From positions 4,775,673 through 4,839,672 of the forward strand of contig OX359197.1 of assembly GCA_947172415.1 (NCBI GenBank): DNA of 64,000 nucleotides, given 5' to 3'. The notes under the pieces were generated by a model. The model was not told where the DNA came from. It did not search any database and saw nothing but the letters and a program-made list of their open reading frames with translations. The DNA is from Chondrosia reniformis (Eukaryota > Porifera > Demospongiae > Chondrillida > Chondrillidae). Shown here piece by piece: positions 1-11,500 of this stretch (within the stretch, counting starts at the first letter, position 1; each line of letters begins with the position of its first letter). Both the position numbers and the translations under genes were made by a program.

Positions 1-120
1 TATGGCACAAAGAAAGGACCTAGAAACAGAATGGGCACATTAGCATAAAGTTTAGGGTATAAAACTCATTTTAAATCTAAGGGATTTTTATTTGGCCCCA
101 ATTTAATATATTAAAATTAC

Positions 121-1484
121 AATCAAGTACTACACAGTGCAAGTTAAGAGTTCCAAGTGACTCTTAGGTTACCCACAAGTATACAATAAAAGAAGACTTT
201 AGTCACACTGTTGCAGGCTTTGAAATCCTCAACTACTACATAGAGAGTAGTAGTTAAAATAGATCTATATACGGTAACACATGGCCTATATACCAATTAC
301 CTTTTCAGCTGAGACCCCTTTAAGACCGGAACTTTTGTTGATATATGGCATTTAGATGCATCATGATCATCTTCAGTCTAAGGTGTGATAACCACAGCAG
401 ATTAGATTTGCCTTGAGAGTGAGCTAGGAATACCGACGGTTTCAATAGAGGATATGCATTGGCACCGCCCACTCTGTGGTTAAGGGGTCAACGGTGAATA
501 GTGAGTCTGGTTCTGTATGTTAACATAGGAAAAAGGGCTGTAAAAGGATCATCGTTATATAAGAAAGAAACTTTCGGTAACTAGAAAGTAAAGTGATTTG
601 GATTTGAAGAGTGACCAAAAAACTTATTGACAACGAATTAGAATGATTGGACAATTATTTGGATATGAAAGATATGTACTTAACAAGATCGATTTTTTAT
701 CCAACAAAGCTACTTTTTCTTCTTAATTTTTAGCATATTTAGTAGAAGATAGAGCCATTATAACTCTTGAAAAGGGAAAGGGCGATTGTTTTTGCACGCA
801 AAAGGCAGGAGGAACACGTTTAGGAAGAATCCCATTTTAGCCAAAGTTTTGATCTTATAATGTTCTTAAAGATAGCTTTATTTAGTTTGTAAGGTTGGTA
901 GGATTTAGAACGATTCCAGCAGCTTGTAAAACAGCTTTTTGTTGCTTTTCTGTATACCTGCTAATACGTACATTGATTCACCTTCGACCTTTTTATTGCA
1001 CAACCAATGTATATCCTCTATTGGTTGCAAGCATTCACTAATTAACTGGGTTAGAGGCCATTTGGTAACTTGCACACAAGGGACATTGTTCGTGAAATAA
1101 ATTACAGGCCTCAGCCTTATGTCCCTTGTGTGCAAGTTACCAAATGGTCTCTAACCCTGTTTTTATGTGAATGCATGCAACCAACCATTGGTATTTCTTG
1201 TTCACTCTCAAAGCAAATCAAATCTGCGGTGATTATTGGCTGAGACCCCCTGAGACTGGAAGTTTTGCTGATACTGGCATGCAGATGCATCATCTTCAGT
1301 CTATACTAAGGTGTGAAAAGGTAATTGGAAGGCCATGTGTTTAAGCTTATATGATCTGTAGATACTACTACTCTGTATGCAGAAGCTGTGGCTAAAGTCT
1401 TGTACGTAGCATTTAATATACCTGATTGTCATTATCTTTGCATTCGTGTATAAATTTGTAGCTTGCACTGTGTAGTACTTGATT
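121..1484. repeat. Foldback element with long inverted arms, in the L5-L6 intron of RLR-A
   Basis: The ends are inverted copies of each other (left end at 121-143 includes AGTACTACACAG; right end 1461-1484 includes CTGTGTAGTACT). A second, inner inverted repeat lies at about 1049-1092 and 1115-1158. The arms run several hundred bases with indels. Related fragments are at 12055-12400 (one arm) and 57640-58250 (inner hairpin and right arm). No open reading frame inside looks like a transposase, so it is non-autonomous. It directly precedes linker exon L6 of RLR-A (1562) and sits where RLR-C carries its half copy. Confidence 0.75.
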
Positions 1485-1561
1485 ATAAAATTACTTATAT
1501 ATCTTTATATATATATCACAGGTATACCTCTTAGTATATATTTATACATGGTTCATTTTAG

Positions 1562-2461
1562 TCAACTATTCCAACAAATGATAGAAAGACCTCTGAGCAG
1601 GTGTTAGAAGAAGTGAATTATATGGATACTCAACCTATGGAGCAAGTTAATCAGAGTATGGCACTTTCAACCTATATATGTACCATTATAGCCAGAAACT
1701 TACAGGGATTTTAATTTAACAGTTGTGGTGTTGCGGATATAACTGCCAAATATATATGCCATCAAATTTTCTAGCTACATACGTATACTGGATATATAAC
1801 GAAGAAGTTAGATGATAGGAATTTCTTCTACCCGCACCTAACCCATCTTTGAGATGGTTCATTTAATCCAACTTCTCAAATATCAAACTGTGTCTCTTTA
1901 GACATCCAAAGGACTAAAGATAAACCATCTCAAAGCTGCCTGCATGAAACACAACCATCTGATAATACATTTACAACAGTCTACCTTGATTCACTTCACT
2001 TCACTTATGGTGATGCATTAGCCACAGAAGGCTACTTTTCATGCATGTGCAGGTAATATGCAGAAACTAAAGCAAATAAATAGCAAAAACATTATTCAAT
2101 AAATCAAAACTTTAGTCACTACAAAAGAAATGTATAGTTAATTCTTTTGCACTAACGACATGTTACCATGCACTATCTTGATCCATCATATTTAACTTCA
2201 AATCCATAAAGCAATTAAATAAATAAGGTTGCAATTACTATTTACAGTATTATGTTTCTGTCCTTCTGTGCAGTGCACGTGACTACTACATCAACACCTA
2301 CCAAAGAGGTAAGCTTAGAGGAGGAGTACAGTTTCAAGAAAGGTTTCAAGCTGAGGCCCTATCAGGAAGAGCTAGCTGCGCTTATTAGTGGTCACAATTA
2401 CATAGTGTGTGCTCCAACTGGATCTGGTAAGACAACGACATGTTACCATGCACCATCTTGA
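1562..2461 (+). pseudogene. RLR-A: 3' remnant of a RIG-I-like receptor, helicase cut off after Walker A
   Basis: Only the last linker exons and the first part of the helicase exon are in the window. L6 is 1562-1655, a further linker exon (L7) is 1902-2052, and the helicase exon starts at 2248 or 2274. L6, L7 and the 2248 acceptor join in frame. The helicase part matches RLR-C and RLR-D through the P-loop (APTGSGKT, about 2412-2435), with one codon deleted. Sequence similarity then stops abruptly: about 35 bases matching the upstream intron follow, with a stop codon at 2459, and then sequence matching the first intron of the next unit. Helicase motifs Ia-VI and the zinc regulatory domain are therefore missing. 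The break is within the known RLR fold, so this copy cannot make an active helicase. It could still give a truncated CARD/linker protein if its upstream exons, which lie outside the window, are intact. Confidence 0.8.
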
Positions 2462-2520
2462 TCCACCAGAAGATATCTATATACTCTGTTGTATAATATT
2501 TGATCAGTATGTTTTTGAGT
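2436..2520 (+). other. Deletion junction between RLR-A and RLR-B with copied filler
   Basis: At 2436 the helicase sequence shared by RLR-B, C and D ends. About 2436-2470 repeats intronic sequence found at 2155-2190, with equivalents at about 12960 and 18947. From about 2485 the sequence matches the first intron of RLR-C and RLR-D (about 8610 and 15780). The net loss is most of the RLR-A helicase, the A-B intergenic promoter and the first exon of RLR-B. Confidence 0.75.
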
Positions 2521-3075
2521 TGATTAAACCATTAAAGAAGGCATTTAAGTCTTGTATACATATCCAAAACCATCAACCATGAATGTATATATGTTTCGAG
2601 GACTGGGAATAAAAGGGTCAATTTGGGTCATCAAGCTCATTTTAAGGATTAATTGATGTTATAAATGTATATATAGAATGACTAGCCTCTTGAAAACATA
2701 TAGTTTAAGACCAGTATGGCCTTGGAGTTCATATCATTCAGAATATAGGATTCCCCTGTGAAATGGTAAAGTTTAACTTTTTCAATTCCCCATAACTTGT
2801 ACCTGTCTAAACATAACCCCTTTCCCCAATTGATGGCACATATTTTGTAGTCTGCAGTTTCGACTAGGAATGATTTTTTATATTATTTATCTGTTTGCCT
2901 AAATAGCTAATATAGTCACCATCAAGCATGCATAAAATATTATGTGTATACACCTTGTTTACACACAAGTTATGAATCGATATTAACATACATCCAGCAT
3001 CTTTAAAATGTATTATATATTGTATGCAAATCCATGCCTACTTCTTTTTAAGATCATAGAAAAAATGTAAAAAAG

Positions 3076-6000
3076 AAAATCCGAGGCTTTCAAGACACTA
3101 TACTACATGCAATATTGGAAGATTGCGATATACGAAGAGTATCCACTCACCTTTAAACAGATAAAGTGATTAATTCTGATGAACTAGAATCGATAAGTAA
3201 GGCAAGCAACAGACGTGAAGCCAATGGAAAATTTTATGAAATTCTGGATGGTGATCCAAGTCAAAGGAAACTAAAAATTCTAACTGAAGTTATGTTTACA
3301 GACAAAACTCATGATGGGCACAAAGAATTAGCTGAAGAAGTTGAAAAGTTCCTCAGAGGTACTGTAGTTTTGTTAGTATAGTCTATGTATGTACTGAATA
3401 TATATACAAGTTTTAAAGGTGCTATATATGTATATGTATGACAATGTCTCCTCTTTTTAATAGAACTTGAATCTATTGGACCAAGTCCTGTAGCCTTAGG
3501 TAGCACTTCAATGCAGAAAATCCGAGGCTTTCAAGACACTATACTACATGCAATATTAGAAGATTGCGATATACGAAGAGTATCCACTCAACTTAAAAAA
3601 AGTAAAGTGATTAATTCTGATGAACTAGAATCGATAAGTAAGGCAAGCAACAGATGTGAAGCCAATGGAAAATTTTATGAAATTCTGGATAGTGATCCAA
3701 GTCAAAGGAAACTAAAAATTTTTGCTGAAGTTATGTTTACAGACAAAACTCATGATGGGCACAAAGAATTAGCTGAAGAAGTTGAAAAATTCCTCAGAGG
3801 TACTGTAGTTTTGTTAGTATAGTCTATGTATGTACTGAATATATATTCAAGTTTTATAAGTGCTATATGTATGACAATGTTTCCTATTTTTAATAGAACT
3901 TGAATCTAGTGGACCAAGTCCTGTAGCCTTAGGTAGCACTTCAATGCAGAAACATCCACCAACAGGCACACAAAGATCAGTTTCACTAGTGAGTTATTTT
4001 TAGGGATTGTGCAGTAACAAAAACTGTTTACATTAATTATGGTATTTCTTTTATCCAGCCAAGTCATGTGAATAAGGATCCCCTTAAGGATGCTCTTCTG
4101 AGCGAACCATTGCAAGCATGCACAGTCCAGCCTAACCGTTAGTTAAGCTACATACATACACTATTATGGCTTTCAGTATTAAAAGAACTTATGAATGTGT
4201 TTTTTAATTCAAAATGAATTTAAATGTTCTTTTTGTATTAAAAACTTATAAATGTGTGTACGTTTTTAAAGGTTCTACAGTTCAAGGAGAAAATGAGAGA
4301 CATTTGTCAAAAATTTCTGGTCATGATTTAGCCCCACATGAGACCAGGGAATCCTCATTTCAAAGATCTTCTTCAATAAAAATGGTTAGGTGCAAAGCTG
4401 TTTATTGGATACTGTGATATAGCTGTATCCATTATATATTTGAAAATATACTATACTTGCATATTAGAGTATATTGTAACTTGATGTTAATCTAATTCAC
4501 TGACTCCTTCAATGTATATAGGACGAACCAGAAGCAACAACTGTTGGTGATGTTCTAATGGATACAGACCACACTTTGCCTAAGATTATGGTCAGATCTA
4601 GGGGTGGAGCAAAAGGTAAGCTTAAATAAAATTATAAAGCAATATATAGTATTATTAGGATACACACTGATTTAAGAACTCCAAGATACAGATGGTCCAT
4701 GCACTTAATATGGCGTGTGTGTGCTGTATAATATAAAGTTAAAGATTGTAATGACAACTATGACCAACCAACTTAGAAATGACATGTCTACCATGTCATT
4801 ACACAAATAGGTAGCTACAACATTCCTGAGGCATAGTTAGCATTGTTTACCCACACTAAATCCAGTAATGCATGACCAGATTTTAACAATGGATCATGCA
4901 ACACTATATAGGACTACTGTATATAATTTTACAATGCATGAGGGAGATAAAACTCTTCAATGTATACGTATATTCATGCATCTAAGTGGTTTTCTACCAA
5001 TATGCTGTACTTATTACATTGTTGTAGACAATATTTCAACTTCAGAAGTACCATCTCACATGGAGGTATGACCTAAGTTCTTTATCAATGGAATTAACGG
5101 TGCATGTATGTACGTATATGACTGAGAACTCTCACCACAATAATATTTTTAGCAGTATATAACACAGGTATACCTTTTAGTATATATTTATACATGTTTC
5201 ATTTTAGTCAACTATTCCAACAAATGATATGAGGACCTCTGAGCAGGTGTTAGAAGAAGTGAATTATATGGATACTCAACCTATGGAGCAAGTTAAACAG
5301 AGTACGGCATTTTCAACCTATATATGTACCATTATAGCCAGAAACTTACGGGGATTTTAATTTGACGGTTTGGTGGTGTTGTGGATATACGTAATTGCCA
5401 AATTTAAATGCCATCAAATTTTCTAGCTATACTGGATATATAATGAAAAAGTTAGATGATAGGAATTCCTTCTAACCTACGTATCTTTGAGATGGTTCAT
5501 TTAATCCAACTACTCAAAATATCAAACTGTGTCTTTAGACGTCCAAAAGACTAAAGATGAACCATCTCAAAGCTGCCTGCATGAACCACAACCATCTGAT
5601 AATACAAATGCAATAGTCTACCTTGATTCACTTATATATGTGATGCATTAGCCACAGAAGGCTACTTTTCATGCATGGGCCCCAGGTAATATGCAGAAAC
5701 TTAATCAAATAAACAGCAAAAACATTATTCAATAAATCAAAACTTTAGTCACTTCAAAAGAAATGTAGTTAATTCTTTTGCACTAACAACATGTTACCAT
5801 GCACAATCTTTTGATCCACCATTTTTAACTTAAAATTAATAAAGAAATTAAATAAATAAGGTTGCAATTACTATTTCCAGTATTATGTTTCTGTCCTTCT
5901 GTGCAGTGCACATGACTACTACATCAACACCTACCAAAGAGGTAAGCTTGGAGAGAGGTACAGTTTCAAGAAAGGTTTCAAGCTGAGGCCCTATCAGGAA

Positions 6001-8070
6001 GAGCTAGCTGAGCTTGGTATTAGTGGTCACAATTACATAGTGTGTGCTCCAACTGGATCTGGTAAGACTGCGGTGGCTGCAGCCGTGATTGCTAGCCACC
6101 TCAAGAAGAGGGAGAGGAAAGGGAAAGTGGTCTTTATAGTTAGTCGGGTTCCACTTGCCAGACAACAATCTGATCACTTGAAGAGTTACCTGCCTAACCT
6201 CAATACAGCCATAGACTATACACATGGCACTAGAGAGGTAGCACTGAAAGCCATCTTGCAGACTAGTGAGATTGTAGTGTGTACTCATGGTACATTCTAC
6301 AGTGACCTCAAACGAAATAACGTGAAGATGAGTGACATTTCATTGCTAGTCCTTGATAAGTGTCACCATGCACGCCGTGCAAGCATATACGCACAAATAA
6401 TGCATGAATATCTGAGTGCGAAGCTGTCCAGGAATGAGAATGTTCCACAGGTAGTTGGCTTGACAGCGACACCGGGGGCAGGTAGGTCTAAGGAGATAGC
6501 ACTGAGTGATGTTCAGACCCACTTAATTGACCTCTGTGCTCTACTGGATGCCAGCCGTGGGTACTGTGTGGTTGAGAAGCACAAGCAAAATCTTGATGAC
6601 ACAGTATTTTCTGCCAGTATAGAAGTATGCACTACAAGTGGTAGAGACAGCACTGACTTATTCCTGTCTGAGGCTACCACTTTCATGGAGGAGATAGAGA
6701 GAGATCTGGATGTCCAACCGCCAGGTGCAAGGGATGATATTAGCTACTTGCAGTGGATAGAGAAACTGAGAAACTAATTATTTGCCAACAGTGAAGGCAG
6801 AGATAGAGAAGAGTTCCAAAAAATATCATTGGCCCTGAATTTCCTGGAAGCATACTCTAGTACTATAGCCATTTACAAGGATTTGGCTGCTCCTCAAGCT
6901 TTAGATAACCTTGTAGAGTCCTTACATCAATACGATGACCCTGAATCCCATCCCAATGCATTTTTACAATATTTGATAAGAAGACACTCAAAGATTCAAG
7001 ATAAGCTTCAACATCTTGCATCAAAATATTCTGAAAGCGAACACTTAAGAAGATTGAAAGACCTCCTCTCAGTGCACTTTTTATACAAACCAAACACAAA
7101 AGCCATAATTTTTGCCCAAACCAAGTACCATGCCATTAGAATTAGCAAATGGATTAGTGATACCTTCAAATTCAATGAAATAAAAATTCGAGCAGACTTT
7201 TGCATTGGCCACAAAGGAGAAGGAAGAGATGATCGATTTGGAATGACAAGTAAACAACAATATAATGTTCTGCAAAAGTTTCGTGAAGACAAAGTAAATG
7301 TTCTGGTTGCCACATCTGTACTGGAGGAAGGGCTGGATGTACCCGACTGTAATTTGATAATTCGTTTCCTTTATGTCAAGGATGAAATATCACGCAAACA
7401 GACTGGAGGAAGGGGTAGAAGCAAGGACACAAGGCACTATGCTTTGTTGGAGAGTGGGTCAAAGGAAGAACAGAGAGAAAAGTTGAACCAGTTCAAGGAC
7501 CAGCTAGTAGAATGTGCTTTGGAATTGATGAAAAGTAAATCCCTAGAAGCACTTAGTTCTGAGATTTCATCAAGACAAATCCAGATATTGAAGGTTGTAG
7601 AGGAAGAAAGGTTTCGCAAGCAGAAACGAAAGGCTTACATTCCAGAACAAGTAACGCTTTTCTGCAAAGGTTGTCGTGCATTTGTTTGCAATGGGCAAGA
7701 TCTGAGAGTGATTGAAAACAGTCACCATGTTGTGATGGATCAGAGCATCTGGGATCGAGTAATAGTGAAGACCCATGAAGCTAAGGGAAAGGATTTGCCC
7801 AAGGGGACACTGAAGAAAGAAAAGAAAATATCTTGCAAAAAATGTCAGTATCAGCGATGGGGGATCTCATGCATATTCCCCAACTCCTGTGGCCTTGAAC
7901 TTCCTGTTCTGAAATGCAAAGACTTGATATTTGAGTACTATAACCCTCTAATTGGAATAGGTACAACCTCCATGCCACATTCCAAGTGGACCCAAGCCCT
8001 CTTTGAGGTGGAAGACTATGACTCTACTAAGTACAACTTGGGGAAATACATACTATCTTCTGAACAATAA
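3076..8070 (+). pseudogene. RLR-B: CARD-helicase-RD receptor copy with several inactivating lesions
   Basis: The exon set parallels RLR-C/D: CARD-like exon 3076-3358, a second CARD exon fused to linker sequence 3464-3799, linkers 3897-3988, 4059-4137, 4281-4384, 4522-4615, 5028-5065 and 5208-5301, then the helicase exon 5907-8070. Lesions seen directly: an in-frame TAA in the first CARD exon (3154-3156); a one-base deletion near 5949-5953 that shifts the frame before the P-loop; Walker B Asp-Glu-Cys-His changed to Asp-Lys-Cys-His (Lys codon 6358-6360); and a TAA at 6775-6777 where RLR-C has CAA. The two remaining open stretches (6040-6777 and 6829-8070) are otherwise almost identical to RLR-C, including motif VI and the CxxC pairs of the regulatory domain. 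It has no ATG first exon of the kind seen in C and D. Decay looks recent, or the copy is being refreshed by gene conversion from C. It could be transcribed but should not yield a working ATPase. Confidence 0.85.
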
Positions 8071-8559
8071 CTCGTAAAACATTTAGAGTTACTGGATTTT
8101 CCAAGCCATATCAATTAGCATGCAAAGTATACAACATACATATAAGAATATTATATCTATACAGTTTATGTATATATTCTTTAAAGATATTTTTCTATGG
8201 TTTATATTTTTCTATTCTGTATGTATGATTATTTTAGCTAAAATTATTTACCATCCACTTCCTATATTGACGTTACGTTTAAGCGAGTCAACTGTTCATT
8301 CCCCTGGGACTATCCCCCTGAAGTATTTAATGACATCATTCGAAAGTTACGACGAATCATCTCTAGGTGCGCTATTTCATATAATCGTTACATTGTAGGG
8401 ATGATAGTTCTCTGTCAGACATTAACTTGTCCCAAGTTTCTGTTTTAAAGTTGATTACTTCACCTTAATAGGTCTCCTCGCCGATCAGATCAATATTTAT
8501 ACACAATATTGACAGTGATCTAATTCTGATTGACTATATAGTCCTTCTGTATACGCAAT
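8071..8559 (+). promoter_or_regulatory. Probable RLR-C promoter region with kappaB-like palindrome
   Basis: This spacer runs from the RLR-B stop to the RLR-C ATG exon and is closely similar to 15248-15727 upstream of RLR-D. Both hold GGGACTATCCC (8306-8316 here), a perfect GGGA-N3-TCCC palindrome like NF-kappaB p50-type half-site pairs, and a TGACGTTACG box (about 8269-8278). No coding sequence is credible here. The promoter role is inferred from position and conservation between copies. Confidence 0.5.
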
Positions 8560-11500
8560 ATGGAACAATCAACAAGTAAGTGAAGGATATTATGTAATTT
8601 ACACAAGATGTTGTATAATATTGTCAATGTGTTTTTGTGTTGATTAAACCATTAAAGAAGGCATTTAAGTATTGTATACGTATCCAAAGGCTCATGTAAT
8701 CGCTACATTATATATAATATATTTATATAATATATAGGCTACAATACATCAACCATGAATGTATTATGTTTCGAGGACTGGGAATAAAAGGGTCAATTTG
8801 GGTCATGAAGTTCATTTTAAGGATTGATATTATAATGTATATAGAATGACTAGCCTCTTGGAAACATAGTTTAAGACCAGTATGGCCTTGGAGTTCATAT
8901 CATTCAGAATATAGGTTTCTCCATTGTGAAATGGTAAAGTTCAACCTTTTCAATTCCCCATACCTTGTACCTGTCTAAAGATAACCCCTTTCCCCAGTTG
9001 ATGGCACATATTTTGTAGTCTGCACTATCGACTAGGAATGATTTTTTATATTATTTATCTGTTTACCTAAATGGCTAATATAGTCACCACCAAGTATGCA
9101 TAAAATATTATGTGTACACACCTTGTTTACACACAAGTTATGAATAGATATTAACATGCATCCCATCTTTAAAATATATTTATATCATATGCAAATCCAT
9201 GCATTCTGTATAAGATGTAAAAAGATGTATCTATATTCTGAAAAGATGTAAAAAAGAAAATCAAAGACTTTCAAGACACTATACTACATGGAATATTGGA
9301 ATATTGTGATATACGAAGAGTATCCACTCACCTTAAAACAAATAAAGTGATTAATTCTGATGAACTAGAATCGATAAATAACGCAAACAACAAACGTGAA
9401 GCCAATGGAAAATTTTACGAAATTCTGGATGGTGATTCAAGCCGAAGGAAACTAAAAATTCTAGCTGAAGTTCTGTTTACAGACGAAACTCATGATGGGC
9501 ACAAAGAATTAGCTGAAGAAGTTGAAATGTTCCTCAGAGGTACTGTAGTTTTGTTAGTATAGTCTTATGTATGTACTGAATATATATACAAGTTTTAAAA
9601 GTGCTATATGTATGACAATGTTTCCTCTTTTTAATAGAACTTGAATCTAGTGGACCAAGTCCTGTAGCCTTAGGTAGCACTTCAATGCAGAAACATCCAC
9701 CGACAGGTACACAAAGATCAGTTTCACTAGTGAGTTATTTTTAGGGATTGTGCAGTAACAAAAACTGTTTACATTAATAACGGTATTTCTTTTATCCAGC
9801 CAAGTTATATGAATAAGGATCCCCTTAAGGATGCTCTTCTGAGCAAACCATTGCAAGCATGCACAGTCAAGCCTAACCGTTAGTTATAAGCTACATACAT
9901 GTATTAAGATTTACAACTATGGCTTTCAGTATTAAATAGCCTTATAAATGTGTGTTTATATTCAAAATGAATTTAAATGTTCTTTTTGTATTAAAAACTT
10001 ATAAATGTGTTTACGTTTTTAAATGATTTTTAAAGTATTTATACAATCGTATCATTTGTTCAGGTGGTGCACATAGGAATGATCCTATAGTTCCCACAAC
10101 ATCATCTCAATCATTTTCAAGCCCTCACAAGAGGACCACAAGTTCTGATCACACATCGTCCTCCCCTAAAAGGCACAAGAGGAACTCTGACAGTGGTCCA
10201 AGTGGAGCTAGATCAGGTCCTTACATGTCATTGCAGCACACAGCAGATAATAGTGAGTGGATATGAAGTAATCGGTTTGCATGTATCTCTGATAGCAGGG
10301 TTTACTGGATGTTAATAGCTTATAAAACCTTTCAGCAGTTTTCACAAGTAAAGTGATAACCTTTACTCACTAGAGAACAGATTTCAAATTGCAAAAAATT
10401 ACTTTTCAAGCTGATATTTTATTTTAATCATTTGATTCTTCCTATTAACTGATCGATGATTAAAGCTTTAAGATTCACTTTCAAATTGATAGTATTCATA
10501 ATATTAATTATTACCAGGTCAGACTCTTATAGATAACATCCAAACTGTTTTTATATTAACATTTACCCAATGGATATACCTGCTTTAGGGTCCTTTCCAT
10601 TTCCTAGTAAAATGTTCCTCAGAGGTTACTCAGGTACTGTAGTTTTGTTAGTATAGTCTTATGTATGTACTGAATATATATACAAGTTTTAACAGTGCTA
10701 TATGTATGACTATGTCTCCTCTTTTGGATAGAACTTGATTCTAGTGGACCGAATCTTGAAGCCTTAGGTAGCACTTCAATGCAGATACACCAACCAACAG
10801 GCACACAAAGATCAGTTTCACTAGTGAGCTATTTTTAGGGATTGTGCAATAACAAAAACTGGTTACATAATGTGGTATTTTTTTATCCAGCCAAGTCATG
10901 TGAATAAGGTTCCCTTTAAGGATGTTTTTCTGAGCGAACCATTGCAAGCATGTGCAGTCAAGCCTAACTGTTAGTTAAGCTATGTACATATATACACGTA
11001 TTAAGATACACTATTATGTCTTTCATTATTAAAAGAACTTATGAATGTGTTTTTTAATTCAAAATGAATTTAAATGTTCTTTTTGTATTAAAAACTTATA
11101 AATGTGTGTACGTTTTTAAAGGTTCTACAGTTCAAGGAGAAAACGAGGGACATTTGTCAAAAATTTCTGGTCATGATTTAGTCCCACATGAGACCAGGGA
11201 ATCCTCATTTCAAAGATCTTCTTCAATAAAAATGGTTAGGTGCAAAGCTGTTTATTGGATACTGTAATATAGCTGTATCCATTATATATTTGAAAATATA
11301 CTTGCATATTAGAGTATTGTAACTTGATGTTAATCTAATTCACTGGCTCCTTCAATGTATATAGGATGAACCGGAAGTAACAACTGTTGGTGATGTTCTA
11401 ATGGATGCGGACCACACTTTGCCTAAGATTATGGTCAGATCTAGGGATGGAACAAAAGGTAAGCTTTAATAAAATTATAAAGCAATCTATAGTATTATTA

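Noticed and set aside
8120-8398. 92-residue open frame between RLR-B and RLR-C
   Set aside because: It is hydrophobic AT-rich sequence, is not kept in frame in the paralogous spacer at 15290-15630, and overlaps the likely promoter.
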